Source of the DNA: Salvia splendens
Lineage: Eukaryota; Streptophyta; Magnoliopsida; Lamiales; Lamiaceae
Direction: 5' to 3'
Assembly (NCBI RefSeq): GCF_004379255.2
Contig: NC_056035.1
Location: 28,597,208 to 28,661,207, forward strand
DNA length: 64,000 nucleotides
Under the pieces are notes generated by a model, which was given only the letters and a program-made list of their open reading frames with translations, searched no databases and was not told the DNA's origin. Positions 33,689-47,045 of the stretch are shown one piece after another. The position numbers were made by a program, and so were the translations under genes. Within the stretch, counting starts at the first letter, position 1. The number at the start of each line of letters is the position of its first letter.

Positions 33689-34812
33689 TTAGTGAGCCAA
33701 GTACCTCTAATACTAATGTCATCAGAGAAAATCATGAATCAAGTTCTGAACAAACAAGTTTTTCTTCTTCTGAGACGGAGAATGATTCTGTTAAAAATTT
33801 AGAAGAAGTTTTCAAAAAATCTGATAACTCCCCCTTTAAGATAAACAGAATATTTAAAGGGAAAAGGTTTAACAACAATAAAAATTATTACAATAGACCT
33901 TCACCTGCAGATATGCTTTATGAAGAAAGAGGACAATTTCATAAATCTAGTTATGATGGAAATGCAATAACAGAATGGAACATAGATGGAAAATCTGAAT
34001 ATGAAATCCTTAATACTTTACAAGAAATGGGAATGGCAAAAATTGCTTATAGGTACAATGGAATTTCTGAAAAAGAAGCTTGTATCCTTCTTGTTAATGG
34101 TTTTACCGGCCAATTAAAAAATTGGTGGGATAATGCCTTAGATCTTGGAAGCAAGGAACAAATTTTAAACCATGTTGTGAGTATTGAAGACCAAGACGGA
34201 GAAATAAAAGAAACAAGCGATGCTTGTGACTTCTTGGTAGTCACTATTTCAATGTATTTTATAGGAAACCCAAGAGAGGAATATAATAGTTCTTCTATTG
34301 TCCTGACCAATCTTAGATGCCCCTCCTTATCTGATTATAGGTGGTATAAAGATGTCTTCATAACACAGGTTCTCAAAAGGAATGATTGCAATCAAGCTTT
34401 CTGGAAAGAAAGGTTCATTGCAGGATTACCCAAACTTTTTAGTGAAAGAATAATACAGAAAATCAAAGATGATATAGATTCTGAGAATATTCCTTTTGAA
34501 AATATTACGTTCGGGCAATTATTTGCTTTCATCAAGAAAGAAGGCTTAGCTCTATGTATGGAAATAAAGATACAAAACAAATATAGAAAAGATAAACAAA
34601 AAGAGAAGAGTGAATTAGGATGCTTCTGTGAAATGTTTGGGATTGAAAAGATTGAAGCCCCTTCTTCTAGAATTAAAAGGAAGAATAGAAAGTTTAAAAA
34701 AGAATCACAAAAGTCTGAATATAAACCTTACAAAAATAAATTTAGAAGAACAAAACCTAAAAGAACTTATAAACCGACCAATGATAAGGGGAAAAGTGAT
34801 ATAAAATGTTGG
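33529..34812 (+). pseudogene. Coat-protein region of pararetrovirus copy 1, cut before the zinc knuckle
   Basis: Open frame with no start of its own (it continues ORF1 beyond the LTR). A Ser/Glu-rich acidic N-terminal part is followed by the caulimovirid coat domain (blocks MGMAKIAYRY, LKNWWDNAL, FITQVLKRN, FWKERFIAGLPKLF). A strongly basic Lys/Arg stretch follows (34675-34790). Where copy 2 has the CCHC knuckle, this copy switches after a shared TGTTGG to intergenic sequence and stops at 34897-34899. Confidence 0.82.
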
Positions 34813-34954
34813 GATAATGATGAAGATTGGCAAAGAGAACAAATTATTGAAGGATGCAAAAGGAGAATTAGAATTATCCATATAATACTTGCTGCTTAGC
34901 GGACAAAACCAATGCCTCAAAATTCAAAATCAAAAGTTACCACAAGATCAAAAT
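34813..34954 (+). other. Misplaced intergenic segment of the pararetrovirus
   Basis: 142 bp identical by eye to 29100-29241. It is joined to the coat gene at a 6-base microhomology (TGTTGG) and to satellite at 34954/34955. Confidence 0.85.
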
Positions 34955-36740
34955 TGACACACTATACACATCTATGGTCAAAATACAAACATTAATAATA
35001 AAATATACACATTAAAGAAGAAAAACACACATCACAAAAATACATACATTGCATAAATATTGCATAAATACATAGACTATACCAAATATAAATAAACACT
35101 ATACACATCCACGATCCAAACACAAATTATAAAGAAATTACATACATTAAACACAAAATACACATAGACACACTTCACACACATAAACACACACTAAACA
35201 CATCTCCAGTAAAAAATACACATAATAATATTAAAATACATAGATTAAACATAAAATACACAATTCACATACAGACACTCCATAACATACATTGAACACA
35301 CTACACTTAATAAAAATACATACATTGCATAATATACATAAACTATACCAAGTATAAATAAACACTATACACATCCTTGATCCAAATACACACATTATAA
35401 ATATATTACATACATTAAACACAAAATACACAAACACACTAATAATAAAACACACAAATTAAACACACAATCCACATACTCCAAACTTCGTACATTGTAA
35501 AAATACAAATTACTCAAAATACATACATTGCATAAAATGGACACACTATACACATCCCCGGTCAAAATACACACATTAAACATGAAAAACACACATAACA
35601 AAAATACATACATTGCATAAATACATAAACTATACCAAATATAAATAAACACTATACACATCCCCGATCCAAACACACATTATAAATAAATTACATACAT
35701 TAGACACAAAATACACATAGACACACTTCCCACACATAAACACACACTAAACACATCTCTAGTAAAAAATACACACGCTAATAATAAAATACATAGATTA
35801 AACACAAAATACACAATTCACACACAGACACACTCCACAGCATACATTGAACACAATACACTTAATAAAAAATACAAACATTACGCTACACATATACACT
35901 ATCCACGAATATATATATACAATACAGACACCGCACACCCTATTCAAACACATTATAAACATAAAGATACATATAGGGAAAACAATCTATACACAGTACA
36001 TACATTGCACACAAAGTAGACATAATGCACACATTCCACACTACTTGCACACAGTACACACTATATAAAATACATAAATTGCATATAAAACATTATTCAA
36101 AATATTAACAAACACTGTACGCATCCCCGATCAAAATACACAAAATGCACAAAATGCACACTACTTACATTACACACAACATACACTATACAAAATACAC
36201 AAACTTAACACAAAAAACACACATTGCATATATTGCCCATAATACACACGTTACTGAAAATATAAACACACACTATACACAAAGCACGCATAATATATGC
36301 ACAAAATATATTCACTACACACAATACTCGTAACACACTATAATATTCATATACGAGAACTACATATGTAGCACTATAAACACATTATACAAAACATAAA
36401 TGCACTAAAATCATACACACAAAATACAAACTATATTCAAAATACACACTACACAAAATACACAATTTCCACACAAACACGGACATCCCAAACAATGCAT
36501 ACTTTATGCACAAAGTACACACAATCCACATACTCCAAGCTTCGTACATTGTAAAAATACAAATTACTCAAAATACATACATTGCATAAAATAGACACAC
36601 TATACACATCTCTGGTCAAAATACAAACATTAATAATAAAATACACACATTAAACACGAAAAACACACATCACAAAAATACATACATTGCATAAATACAC
36701 AGACTATACCAAATATAAATAAACACTATACACATCCACG
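34955..36740 (-). repeat. Satellite block 4 (minus orientation)
   Basis: Parallels block 1 closely, including one linker module (about 35830-36520) and the same terminal strand switch at 36740/36741 within CACATCCACGAATTTTATT. Confidence 0.9.
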
Positions 36741-39700
36741 AATTTTATTATTAGTGTGTGTATTTTTTACTAGAGATGTGTTTAGTGTGTGTTTATGTGT
36801 GGGAAGTGTGTCTATGTGTATTTTGTGTCTAATGTATGTAATTTATTTATAATGTGTGTTTGGATCGGGGATGTGTATATTGTTTATTTATATTTGGTAT
36901 AGTTTATGTATTTATGCAATGTATGTATTTTTGTGATGTGTGTTTTTCGTGTTTAATGTGTGTATTTTGACCGGGGATGTGTATAGTGTGTCTATTTTAT
37001 GCAATGTATGTATTTTGAGTAATTTGTATTTTTACAATGTACGAAGTTTGGAGTATGTGGATTGTGTGTTTAATTTGTGTATTTTATTATTAGTGTGTTT
37101 GTGTATTTTGTGTTTAATGTATGTAATATATTTATAATGTGTGTATTTGGATCAAGGATGTGTATAGTGTTTATTTATACTTGGTATAGTTTATGTATAT
37201 TATGCAATGTATGTATTTTTATTAAGTGTAATGTGTTCAATATATGTTATGGAGTGTCTGTATGTGAATTGTGTATTTTATGTTTAATCTATGTATTTTA
37301 ATATTATTATGTGTATTTTTGAGGAGATGTGTTTAGTGTGTGTTTATGTGTGTGAAGTGTGTCTATGTGTATTTTGTGTTTAATGTATGTAATTTCTTTA
37401 TAATGTGTGTTTGGATCGTGGATGTGTATAGTGTTTATTTATATTTGGTATAGTCTATGTATTTATGCAATGTATGTATTTTTGTGATGTGTGTTTTTCG
37501 TGTTTAATGTGTGTATTTTATTATTAATGTTTGTATTTTGACCAGAGATGTGTATAGTGTGTCTATTTTATGCAATGTATGTATTTTGAGTAATTTGTAT
37601 TTTTGTAATGTACGAAGTTTGGAGTATGTGGATTGTGTGTTTAATTTGTGTATTTTATTATTAGTGTGTCTATGTGTATTTTGTGTTTAATGTATGTAAT
37701 ATATTTATAATGTGTGTATTTGGATCAAGGATGTGTATAGTGTTTATTTATATTTGGTATAGTTTATGTATATTATGCAATGTATGTATTTTTATTAAAT
37801 GTATTGTGTTCAATGTATGCTATGGAGTGTGTCTGTGTGTGAATTGTGTATTTTGTGTTTAATCTATGTATTTTATTATTAGTGTGTTTTTTGACTGTAG
37901 ATGTGTATAGTGTGTGTTTATGTGTGTGAAGTGCGTCTATGTGTATTTTGTGTTTAATGTATGTAATTTATTTATAATGTGTGTTTGGATCGGGGATGTG
38001 TATAGTGTTTATTTATATTTGGTATAGTTTATGTATTTATGCAATGTATGTACTTTTGTGATGTGTGTTTTTCATGTTTAATGTATGTATTTTATTATTA
38101 ATGTTTGTATTTTGACCAGGGAAGTGTATAGTGTGTCTATTTTATGCAATGTATGTATTTTGAGTAATTTGTATTTTTACAATGTACGAAGCTTGGAGTA
38201 TGTGGATTGTGTGTACTTTGTGCATAAAGTATGCATTGTTTGGGATGTCCGTGTTTGTGTGGAAATTGTGTATTTTGTGTAGTGTGTATTTTGAATATAG
38301 TTAGTATTTTGTGTGTATGATTTTAGTGCATTTATGTTTTGTATAATGTGTTTATAGTGCTACATATGTAGTTCTCGTATATGAATATTATAGTGTGTTA
38401 CGAGTATTGTGTGTAGTGAATATATTTTGTGCATGTATTATGCGTGCTTTGTGTATAGTGTGTGTTTATATTTTCAGTAACGTGTGTATTATGGGCAATA
38501 TATGCAATGTGTGTTTTTTGTGTTAAGTTTGTGTATTTTGTATAGTGTATGTTGTGTGTAATGTAAGTAGGGTGCATTTTGTGTATTTTGATCGGGGATG
38601 TGTACAGTGTTTGTTAATATTTTGAATAATGTTTTATATGCAATTTATGTATTTTATATAGTGTGTACTGTGTGCAAGTAGTGTGGAATGTGTGCATTAT
38701 GTCTACTTTGTGTGCAATGTATGTACTGTGTATAGATTGTTTTCCCTATATGTATCTTTATGTTTATAATGTGTTTGAATAGGGTGTGCGGTGTCTGTAT
38801 TGTATATATATATTCGTGGATAGTGTATATGTGTAGCGTAATGTTTGTATTTTTTATTAAGTGTATTGTGTTCAATGTATGCTGTGGAGTGTGTCTGTGT
38901 GTGAATTGTGTATTTTGTGTTTAATCTATGTATTTTATTATTAGTGTGTGTATTTTTTACTAGAGATGTGTTTAGTGTGTGTTTATGTGTGGGAAGTGTG
39001 TCTATGTGTATTTTGTGTCTAATGTATGTAATTTATTTATAATGTGTGTTTGGATCGGGGATGTGTATAGTGTTTATTTATATTTGGTATAGTTTATGTA
39101 TTTATGCAATGTATGTATTTTTGTGATGTGTGTTTTTCGTGTTTAATGTGTGTATTTTGACCGGGGATGTGTATAGTGTGTCTATTTTATGCAATGTATG
39201 TATTTTGAGTAATTTGTATTTTTACAATGTACGAAGTTTGGAGTATGTGGATTGTGTGTTTAATTTGTGTATTTTATTATTAGTGTGTCTATGTGTATTT
39301 TGTGTTTAATGTATGTAATATATTTATAATGTGTGTATTTGGATCAAGGATGTGTATAGTGTTTATTTATACTTGGTATAGTTTATGTATATTATGCAAT
39401 GTATGTATTTTTATTAAGTGTAGTGTGTTCAATGTATGCTATGGAGTGTGTCTGTGTGTGAATTGTATATTTTGTGTTTAATCTATGTATTTTATTATTA
39501 GTGTGTTTTTTGACTTTAGATGTGTATAGTGTGTGTTTATGTGTGTGAAGTGCGTCTATGTGTATTTTGTGTTTAATGTATGTAATTTATTTATAATGTG
39601 TGTTTGGATCGGGGATGTGTATAGTGTTTATTTATATTTTGTATAGTTTATGTATTTATGCAATGTATGTACTTTTGTGATGTGTGTTTTTCATGTTTAA

Positions 39701-40620
39701 TGTGTGTATTTTATTATTAATGTTTGTATTTTGACCAGGGAAGTGTATAGTGTGTCTATTTTATGCAATGTATGTATTTTGAGTAATTTGTATTTTTACA
39801 ATGTACGAAGCTTGGAGTATGTGGATTGTGTGTACTTTGTGCATAAATTATGCATTGTTTGGGATGTCCGTGTTTGTGTGGAAATTGTGTATTTTGTGTA
39901 GTGTGTATTTTGAATATAGTTTGTATTTTGTGTGTATGATTTTAGTGCATTTATGTTTTGTATAATGTGTTTATAGTGCTACATATGTAGTTCTCGTATA
40001 TGAATATTATAGTGTGTTACGAGTATTGTGTGTAGTGAATATATTTTGTGCATGTATTATGCGTGCTTTGTGTATAGTGTGTGTTTATATTTTCAGTAAC
40101 GTGTGTATTATGGGCAATATATGCAATGTGTGGTTTTTGTGTTAAGTTTGTGTATTTTGTATAGTGTATGTTGTGTGTAATGTAAGTAGTGTGCATTTTG
40201 TGCATTTTGTGTATTTTGATCGGGGATGCGTACAGTGTTTGTTAATATTTTGAATAATGTGTTTATATGAAATTTATGTATTTTATAGTGTGTACTGTGT
40301 GCAAGTAGTGTGGAATGTGTGCATTATGTCTACTTTGTGTGCAATGTATGTACTGTGTATAGATTGTTTTCCCTATATGTATCGTTATGTTTATAATGTG
40401 TTTGAATAGGGTGTGCGGTGTCTGTATTGTATATATATATTCGTGGATAGTGTATATGTGTAGCGTAATGTTTGTATTTTTTATTAAGTGTATTGTGTTC
40501 AATGTATGCTGTGGAGTGTGTCTGTGTGTGAATTGTGTATTTTGTGTTTAATCTATGTATTTTATTATTAGTGTGTGTATTTTTTACTAGAGATGTGTTT
40601 AGTGTGTGTTTATGTGTGGG
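36741..40620 (+). repeat. Satellite block 5 (plus orientation)
   Basis: Parallels block 2 from its start but has one 575-bp module fewer before the first linker (equivalent point 38085 is 1344 bp from the switch, against 1919 bp at 18176). Composite spacing is about 1.62 kb (38085 to 39704). It ends at a second strand switch in the middle of a box (TATGTGTGGG|AACACACT). Confidence 0.9.
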
Positions 40621-43492
40621 AACACACTAAACAAATCTCCAGTCAAAAATACACATAATAATATTAAAATAAATAGATTAAACATAAAATACACAATTCA
40701 CATACAGACACTCCATAACATACATTGAACACGCTACACTTAATAAAAATACATACATTGCATAATATACATAAACTATACCAAGTATAAATAAACACTA
40801 TACACATCCTTGATCCAAATACACACATTATAAATATATTACATACATTAAACACAAAATACACAAACACACTAATAATAAAATACACAAATTAAACACA
40901 CAATCCACATACTCCAAACTTCGTACATTGCAAAAATATAAATTACTCAAAATACATACATTGCATAAAATAGACACACTATACACATCCCTGGTCAAAA
41001 TACAAACATTAATAATAAAATACACACATTAAACACGAAAAACACACATCACAAAAATACATACATTGCATAAATACATAGACTATACCAAATATAAATA
41101 AACACTATACACATCCCCGATCCAAACACACATTATAAAGAAATTACATACATTAAACACAAAATACACATAGACACACTTCACACACATAAACACACAC
41201 TAAACACATCTCCAGTCAAAAATACACACACTAATATTAAAATACATAGATTAAACACAAAATACACAATTCACACACAGACACACTCCATAGCATACAT
41301 TGAACACAATACATTTAATAAAAATACTTACATTACATAATATACATAAACTATACCAAATATAAATAAACACTATACACATCCTTGATCCAAATACACA
41401 CATTATAAATATATTACATACATTAAACACAAAATACACAAACACTCTAATAATAAAATACACAAATTAAACACACAATCCACATACTCCAAACTTCGTA
41501 CATTGCAAAAATACAAATTACTCAAAATACATACATTGCATAAAATAGACACACTATACACATCCCTGGTCAAAATACAAACATTAATAATAAAATACAC
41601 ACATTAAACACGAAAAACACACATCACAAAAATACATACATTGCATAAATACATAGACTATACCAAATATAAATAAACACTATACACATCCCCGATCCAA
41701 ACACACATTATAAAGAAATTACATACATTAAACACAAAATACACATAGACACACTTCACACACATAAACACACACTAAACACATCTCCAGTCAAAAATAC
41801 ACACACTAATATTAAAATACATAGATTAAACACAAAATACACAATTCACACACAGACACACTCCATAGCATACATTGAACACAATACATTTAATAAAAAT
41901 ACTTACATTACATAATATACATAAACTATACCAAATATAAATAAACACTATACACATCCTTGATCCAAATACACACATTATAAATATATTACATACATTA
42001 AACACAAAATACACAAACACACTAATAATAAAATACACAAATTAAACACACAATCCACATACTCCAAACTTCGTACATTGCAAAAATACAAATTACTCAA
42101 AATACATACATTGCATAAAATAGACACACTATACACATCCCTGGTCAAAATACAAACATTAATAATAAAATACACACATTAAACACGAAAAACACACATC
42201 ACAAAAATACATACATTGCATAAATACATAGACTATACCAAATATAAATAAACACTATACACATCCCCGATCCAAACACACATTATAAAGAAATTACATA
42301 CATTAAACACAAAATACACATAGACACACTTCACACACATAAACACACACTAAACACATCTCCAGTCAAAAATACACACACTAATATTAAAATACATAGA
42401 TTAAACACAAAATACACAATTCACACACAGACACACTCCATAGCATACATTGAACACAATACATTTAATAAAAATACTTACATTACATAATATACATAAA
42501 CTATACCAAATATAAATAAACACTATACACATCCTTGATCCAAATACACACATTATAAATATATTACATACATTAAACACAAAATACACAAACACACTAA
42601 TAATAAAATACACAAATTAAACACACAATCCACATACTCCAAACTTCGTACATTGCAAAAATACAAATTACTCAAAATACATACATTGCATAAAATAGAC
42701 ACACTATACACATCCCTGGTCAAAATACAAACATTAATAATAAAATACACACATTAAACACGAAAAACACACATCACAAAAATACATACATTGCATAAAT
42801 ACATAGACTATACCAAATATAAATAAACACTATACACATCCCCGATCCAAACACACATTATAAAGAAATTACATACATTAAACACAAAATACACATAGAC
42901 ACACTTCACACACATAAACACACACTAAACACATCTCCAGTCAAAAATACACACACTAATATTAAAATACATAGATTAAACACAAAATACACAATTCACA
43001 CACAGACACACTCCATAGCATACATTGAACACAATACATTTAATAAAAATACTTACATTACATAATATACATAAACTATACCAAATATAAATAAACACTA
43101 TACACATCCTTGATCCAAATACACACATTATAAATATATTACATACATTAAACACAAAATACACAAACACACTAATAATAAAATACACAAATTAAACACA
43201 CAATCCACATACTCCAAACTTCGTACATTGCAAAAATACAAATTACTCAAAATACATACATTGCATAAAATAGACACACTATACACATCCCTGGTCAAAA
43301 TACAAACATTAATAATAAAATACACACATTAAACACGAAAAACACACATCACAAAAATACATACATTGCATAAATACATAGACTATACCAAATATAAATA
43401 AACACTATACACATCCCCGATCCAAACACATTATAAATAAATTACATACATTAAACACAAAATACACATAGACACACTTCACACACATAAAC
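40621..43492 (-). repeat. Satellite block 6: 575-bp higher-order tandem array (minus orientation)
   Basis: Equivalent points at 40828, 41403, 41978, 42553 and 43128 are exactly 575 bp apart, and the units are nearly identical. Each unit holds four diverged CACATC boxes (followed by CCTGGTC, CCCGATCC, TCCAGTC and CTTGATCC), so a sub-repeat averaging about 144 bp is likely. The array lacks the linker and runs directly into pararetrovirus copy 2 at 43493. Confidence 0.93.
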
Positions 43493-45322
43493 AGGATTCA
43501 TGATATCATTCATGATTTTTTGAAATTCTGAAGGGGTATTTTTTAGGCCAAAAGGCATGACATTCCATTCATAATGTCCGAAAGGAACTGTGAAGGCTGT
43601 TTTATATCTATCTTTTTCAGAGATTTGGATTTGCCAAAATCCAGACTTAAGGTCAAATTTGGAAAAAATCTTAGCATTAAAGAGTCTTCCTATTAAATCC
43701 CTTTTGTTGGGGATAGGGTACCTAATCCACTGTAGAACTTTATTAAGAGGTTTGTAATTTATGACTAGCCTAGGTGTTCCTCTTTCAAGCTCTGCTTGTT
43801 TAATTACATAGAAGGCAGAACAACTCCAAGGAGATTTTGAAGGTCTTATAAGTTTTTTATCTAATAATTCTTTAATCTCCTTTTTACAAATTTCTAAGAG
43901 TTCTTGGTTCATTTGGATAGGTCTTGATTTTGTCGGGATATTATCTTCATTGAAACCCTTTTCATAAGGTAGTTCAATGACATGGTGCTTTCTATCCCAG
44001 AAGGCATTAGGTATTTCATTACAAACTCGTTTGACAAAGTTATTTTCGATTTCTTTAATCTTTGATATGATCTTAGGAGTTCTAAGTTGGTCTTCAATTC
44101 TTTGAAAAGGTAATTCTTCTTTTAGAAAATTAATTTGTTTTCGTTTTTGGGTAATATTATTAATTTGTCTAAATATAGAGTTATTCTGAAGATTAAGAAT
44201 TTCTTGCTTTTTAATGGGAGAGATGAATTTAAAATTTATTTCTCTTCCCTGAACTTTGGTGGTAATACCACTATCACTGACATAGAAAGGATAAATTTGA
44301 GTTAGGAAAGGCGTTCCAAGAATCATATTATATGTGATATCTTCAACAATAGTAAAGATATTCTTGAAACAGTAGCCATTATTACAAATATGAGCTTTAG
44401 AGAGTTTGTATTTAATTTTTAGTAGGTTATTGTTAGCAGTATAAAGTTTTTCTTTGGATTTGTCACAATACTTAGTAGGGACTATTCCTTCTCTGATAAT
44501 ATTATGGTCAGCTCCTGAATCAACTAGGGCCATAATACTGGTTTTGAAGTCATTAACAGCAAGGGTGATATTAATATGCCATTTTTGATATTCAATTTCT
44601 CGGATGACTTTTATAGAATTATTTTCTGGATCAAGATCCTTCCAGTTACCAATTTCTTTATTATTTTCAATAATAGAGAGTCTTGTTTCTATTTCAAAGT
44701 CCTTTTCTTTTAATTCATAAAATTCTTTATTGATTTGTTTTTTAAGGCTATTAATTTCACTCTGGAGGTCTTTTGTTGTTATTTGTTTAGATATGCTTTG
44801 ATAGGGATATTTGTCCCAAAGTTTATTCAGACTAAATTGTTCACTGATATTTATCTTTTTGGAAGTAGAAGGTTCTTCAAGAATTAAATCTTTTAATTTA
44901 TTAAGGTAATTATCTCTTATATCGGTATCTGGGATTTCTTGGATAAGGTCAAAGATGACTTCTTTCTTTTCTTTAGAGATGACTTGGATACAATTTTTGC
45001 AAATATCTTTTTCATGTTCAAAACTACTATGATAATCACTTTCGTCAGAGGTATTTAGCATTTTTTCTATTTCTTGATCGGATTCACTTTCTGAGTTAGA
45101 AGAGTTATCCTTTTCTCTTAAAAGATTATTGATTTGTTTGCTTATTAGTCTAATGTTCTTCTTCTTTTTCTTCCAACATTGTTCTTCAGTGTGTCCTAAT
45201 TTTTTACAATACCAACATTTTATATCACTTTTCCCCTTATCATTGGTCGGTTTATAAGTTCTTTTAGGTTTTGTTCTTCTAAATTTATTTTTGTAAGGTT
45301 TATATTCAGACTTTTGTGATTC
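43493..45322 (-). pseudogene. Zinc knuckle, protease and N-terminal RT of pararetrovirus copy 2
   Basis: Frame open on the minus strand from about 45322 to the satellite junction, with an internal ATG at 45061. In order: a CCHC knuckle (C-W-Y-C...H...C, near 45190-45230), a coiled-coil-like charged region, a retropepsin-type aspartic protease with DSGAD (near 44515) and the later ILGTPFL block, then the RT fingers (blocks KSPWSCSAFYV, RLVINYKPLN, FSKFDLKSGFWQI, MPFGLKNTP). It ends just before the YIDD catalytic motif, where viral sequence stops. Beyond 43493 the frame runs into satellite and means nothing. Confidence 0.87.
43494..43784 (-). repeat. 291-bp terminal redundancy of pararetrovirus copy 2 (left)
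   Basis: Left partner of 48118-48408. The shared stretch ends at the satellite junction on one side and at CTCTT on the other. Confidence 0.9.
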
Positions 45323-47045
45323 TTTTTAAACTTTCTATTCTTCCTTTTAATTCTAGAAGAAGGGGCTTCAATCTTTTCAATCACAAACATTTCACAGAAG
45401 CATCCTAATTCACTCTTCTCTTTTTGTTTATCTTTTCTATATTTGTTTTGTATCTTTATTTTCATACATAGAGCTAAGCCTTCTTTCTTGATGAAAGCAA
45501 ATAATTGCCCGAACGTAATATTTTCAAAAGGAATATTCTCAGAATCTATATCATCTTTGATTTTCTGTATTATTCTTTCACTAAAAAGTTTGGGTAATCC
45601 TGCAATGAACCTTTCTTTCCAGAAAGCTTGATTGCAATCATTCCTTTTGAGAACCTGTGTTACGAAGACATCTTTATACCACCTATAATCAGATAAGGAG
45701 GGGCATCTAAGATTGGTCAGGACAATAGAAGAACTATTATATTCCTCTCTTGGGTTTCCTATAAAATACATTGAAATAGTGACTACCAGGAAGTCACAAG
45801 CATCGCTTGTTTCTTTTATTTCTCCGTCTTGGTCTTCAATACTCACAACATGGTTTAAAATTTGTTCCTTGCTTCCAAGATCTAAGGCATTATCCCACCA
45901 ATTTTTTAATTGGCCGGTAAAACCATTAACAAGAAGGATACAAGCTTCTTTTTCAGAAATTCCATTGTACCTATAAGCAATTTTTGCCATTCCCATTTCT
46001 TGTAAAGTATTAAGGATTTCATATTCAGATTTTCCATCTATGTTCCATTCTGTTATTGCATTTCCATCATAACTAGATTTATGAAATTGTCCTCTTTCTT
46101 CATAAAGCATATCTGCAGGTGAAGGTCTATTGTAATAATTTTTATTGCTGTTAAACCTTTTCCCTTTAAATATTCTGTTTATCTTAAAGGGGGAGTTATC
46201 AGATTTTTTGAAAACTTCTTCTAAATTTTTAACAGAATCATTCTCCGTCTCAGAAGAAGAAAAACTTGTTTGTTCAGAACTTGATTCATGATTTTCTCTG
46301 ATGACATTAGTATTAGAGGTACTTGGCTCACTAAGTTTTTCAGAAATTTTTGTTAATAATTTCTCTGTCTTTGGGTTAAAAGTTACACTCTTATTTTTAA
46401 AAATATCATTACTCTTAAAAAAAGGTTTAGAAGTATCGTTCAGGATACTCTGTTTGACTGGTGAAGGACTCTTGGTGGAAATAGTATCTAATTGGTTAGC
46501 AATAGTGTTAAGAATTTGGTTTGAATAATTATTTTGCTGGATAATCCTCTGTAATTCTTCGTTTTCAGTAGGATCCTTTTCATTAGGCTTTTTAGTTTGT
46601 TTAAAAGGGTCTGCAATAATTTCTCCTTTATAAGTTTGAATTTTTAAGGATTGAAGAGGAGGATGAACTGCCGAAATTATAGTATCATTACTTGACAAAC
46701 ACCATTTTTTTATAAGACTTGAATTAACTTCAATGGTAGGTTTTTTGAAACAATCATACCATCCTTCTGAAGAGAGGTATATTGCTATAAAATCATAAAA
46801 AAGAAAGTTCGATTTTATTTTCTTCATTTCATTTATCCATTCATTCTTTATTTTGATTCTAATCTTATTATAAAATTTATTAAACCATCTTTCTTTTTCT
46901 TTGTAAAAAGGAGAACTTAATTCTTTATTCAAATACTCCATATCTGGGGTAAATTCTTCATTAAGAGTTATGACCATAGTACTTCTAGTGGGTGAGTAAG
47001 GGTCACCTATATTTTCTTCAGACGTGGAATTTGGCTGTGGTATAG
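45323..47045 (-). pseudogene. Movement-protein C-terminus and coat protein of pararetrovirus copy 2, frameshifted
   Basis: The minus-strand frame continues without a stop through the linker and the coat domain. A run of five A on the minus strand at 45323-45327, six in copy 1, shifts the frame just before the basic stretch and zinc knuckle. At the other end it joins the start of ORF2 at 47046-47051. At the site of copy 1's premature stop this copy reads Trp. Nothing of the 30K movement domain is left. Confidence 0.85.

Larger units (their letters stand above)
27001..34954 (+). mobile_element. Endogenous pararetrovirus copy 1 (Caulimoviridae, florendovirus-like), broken
   Basis: On the plus strand: end of RT plus RNase H, ORF2, intergenic region with promoter and tRNA-Met primer site, then ORF1 from movement protein into coat protein. 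The genus assignment rests on a large ORF1 with order movement-coat-protease-RT-RNase H (seen across both copies) and a second ORF that overlaps its end. There are no LTRs. Breaks: a premature stop at 31251, a solo LTR at 31678, loss of the coat-protein zinc knuckle by a junction at about 34812, and no protease or RT core. Both ends pass directly into satellite. It cannot encode a complete set of proteins. Confidence 0.88.

Noticed and set aside
40828..43425. Regular 575-bp array considered as a CRISPR-like or rDNA spacer array.
   Set aside because: The whole unit repeats without unique spacers, there are no cas genes, the context is plant nuclear, and no rRNA sequence adjoins.
14248..43492. 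Dozens of 60-75 codon open frames in satellite blocks on both strands, repeated with almost the same translation (MYFIINVCIL..., MHKMHTTYITH...).
   Set aside because: They are translations of low-complexity TG/AC-rich tandem repeats. They occur on both strands and recur with the repeat period, and no start context or domain is present.
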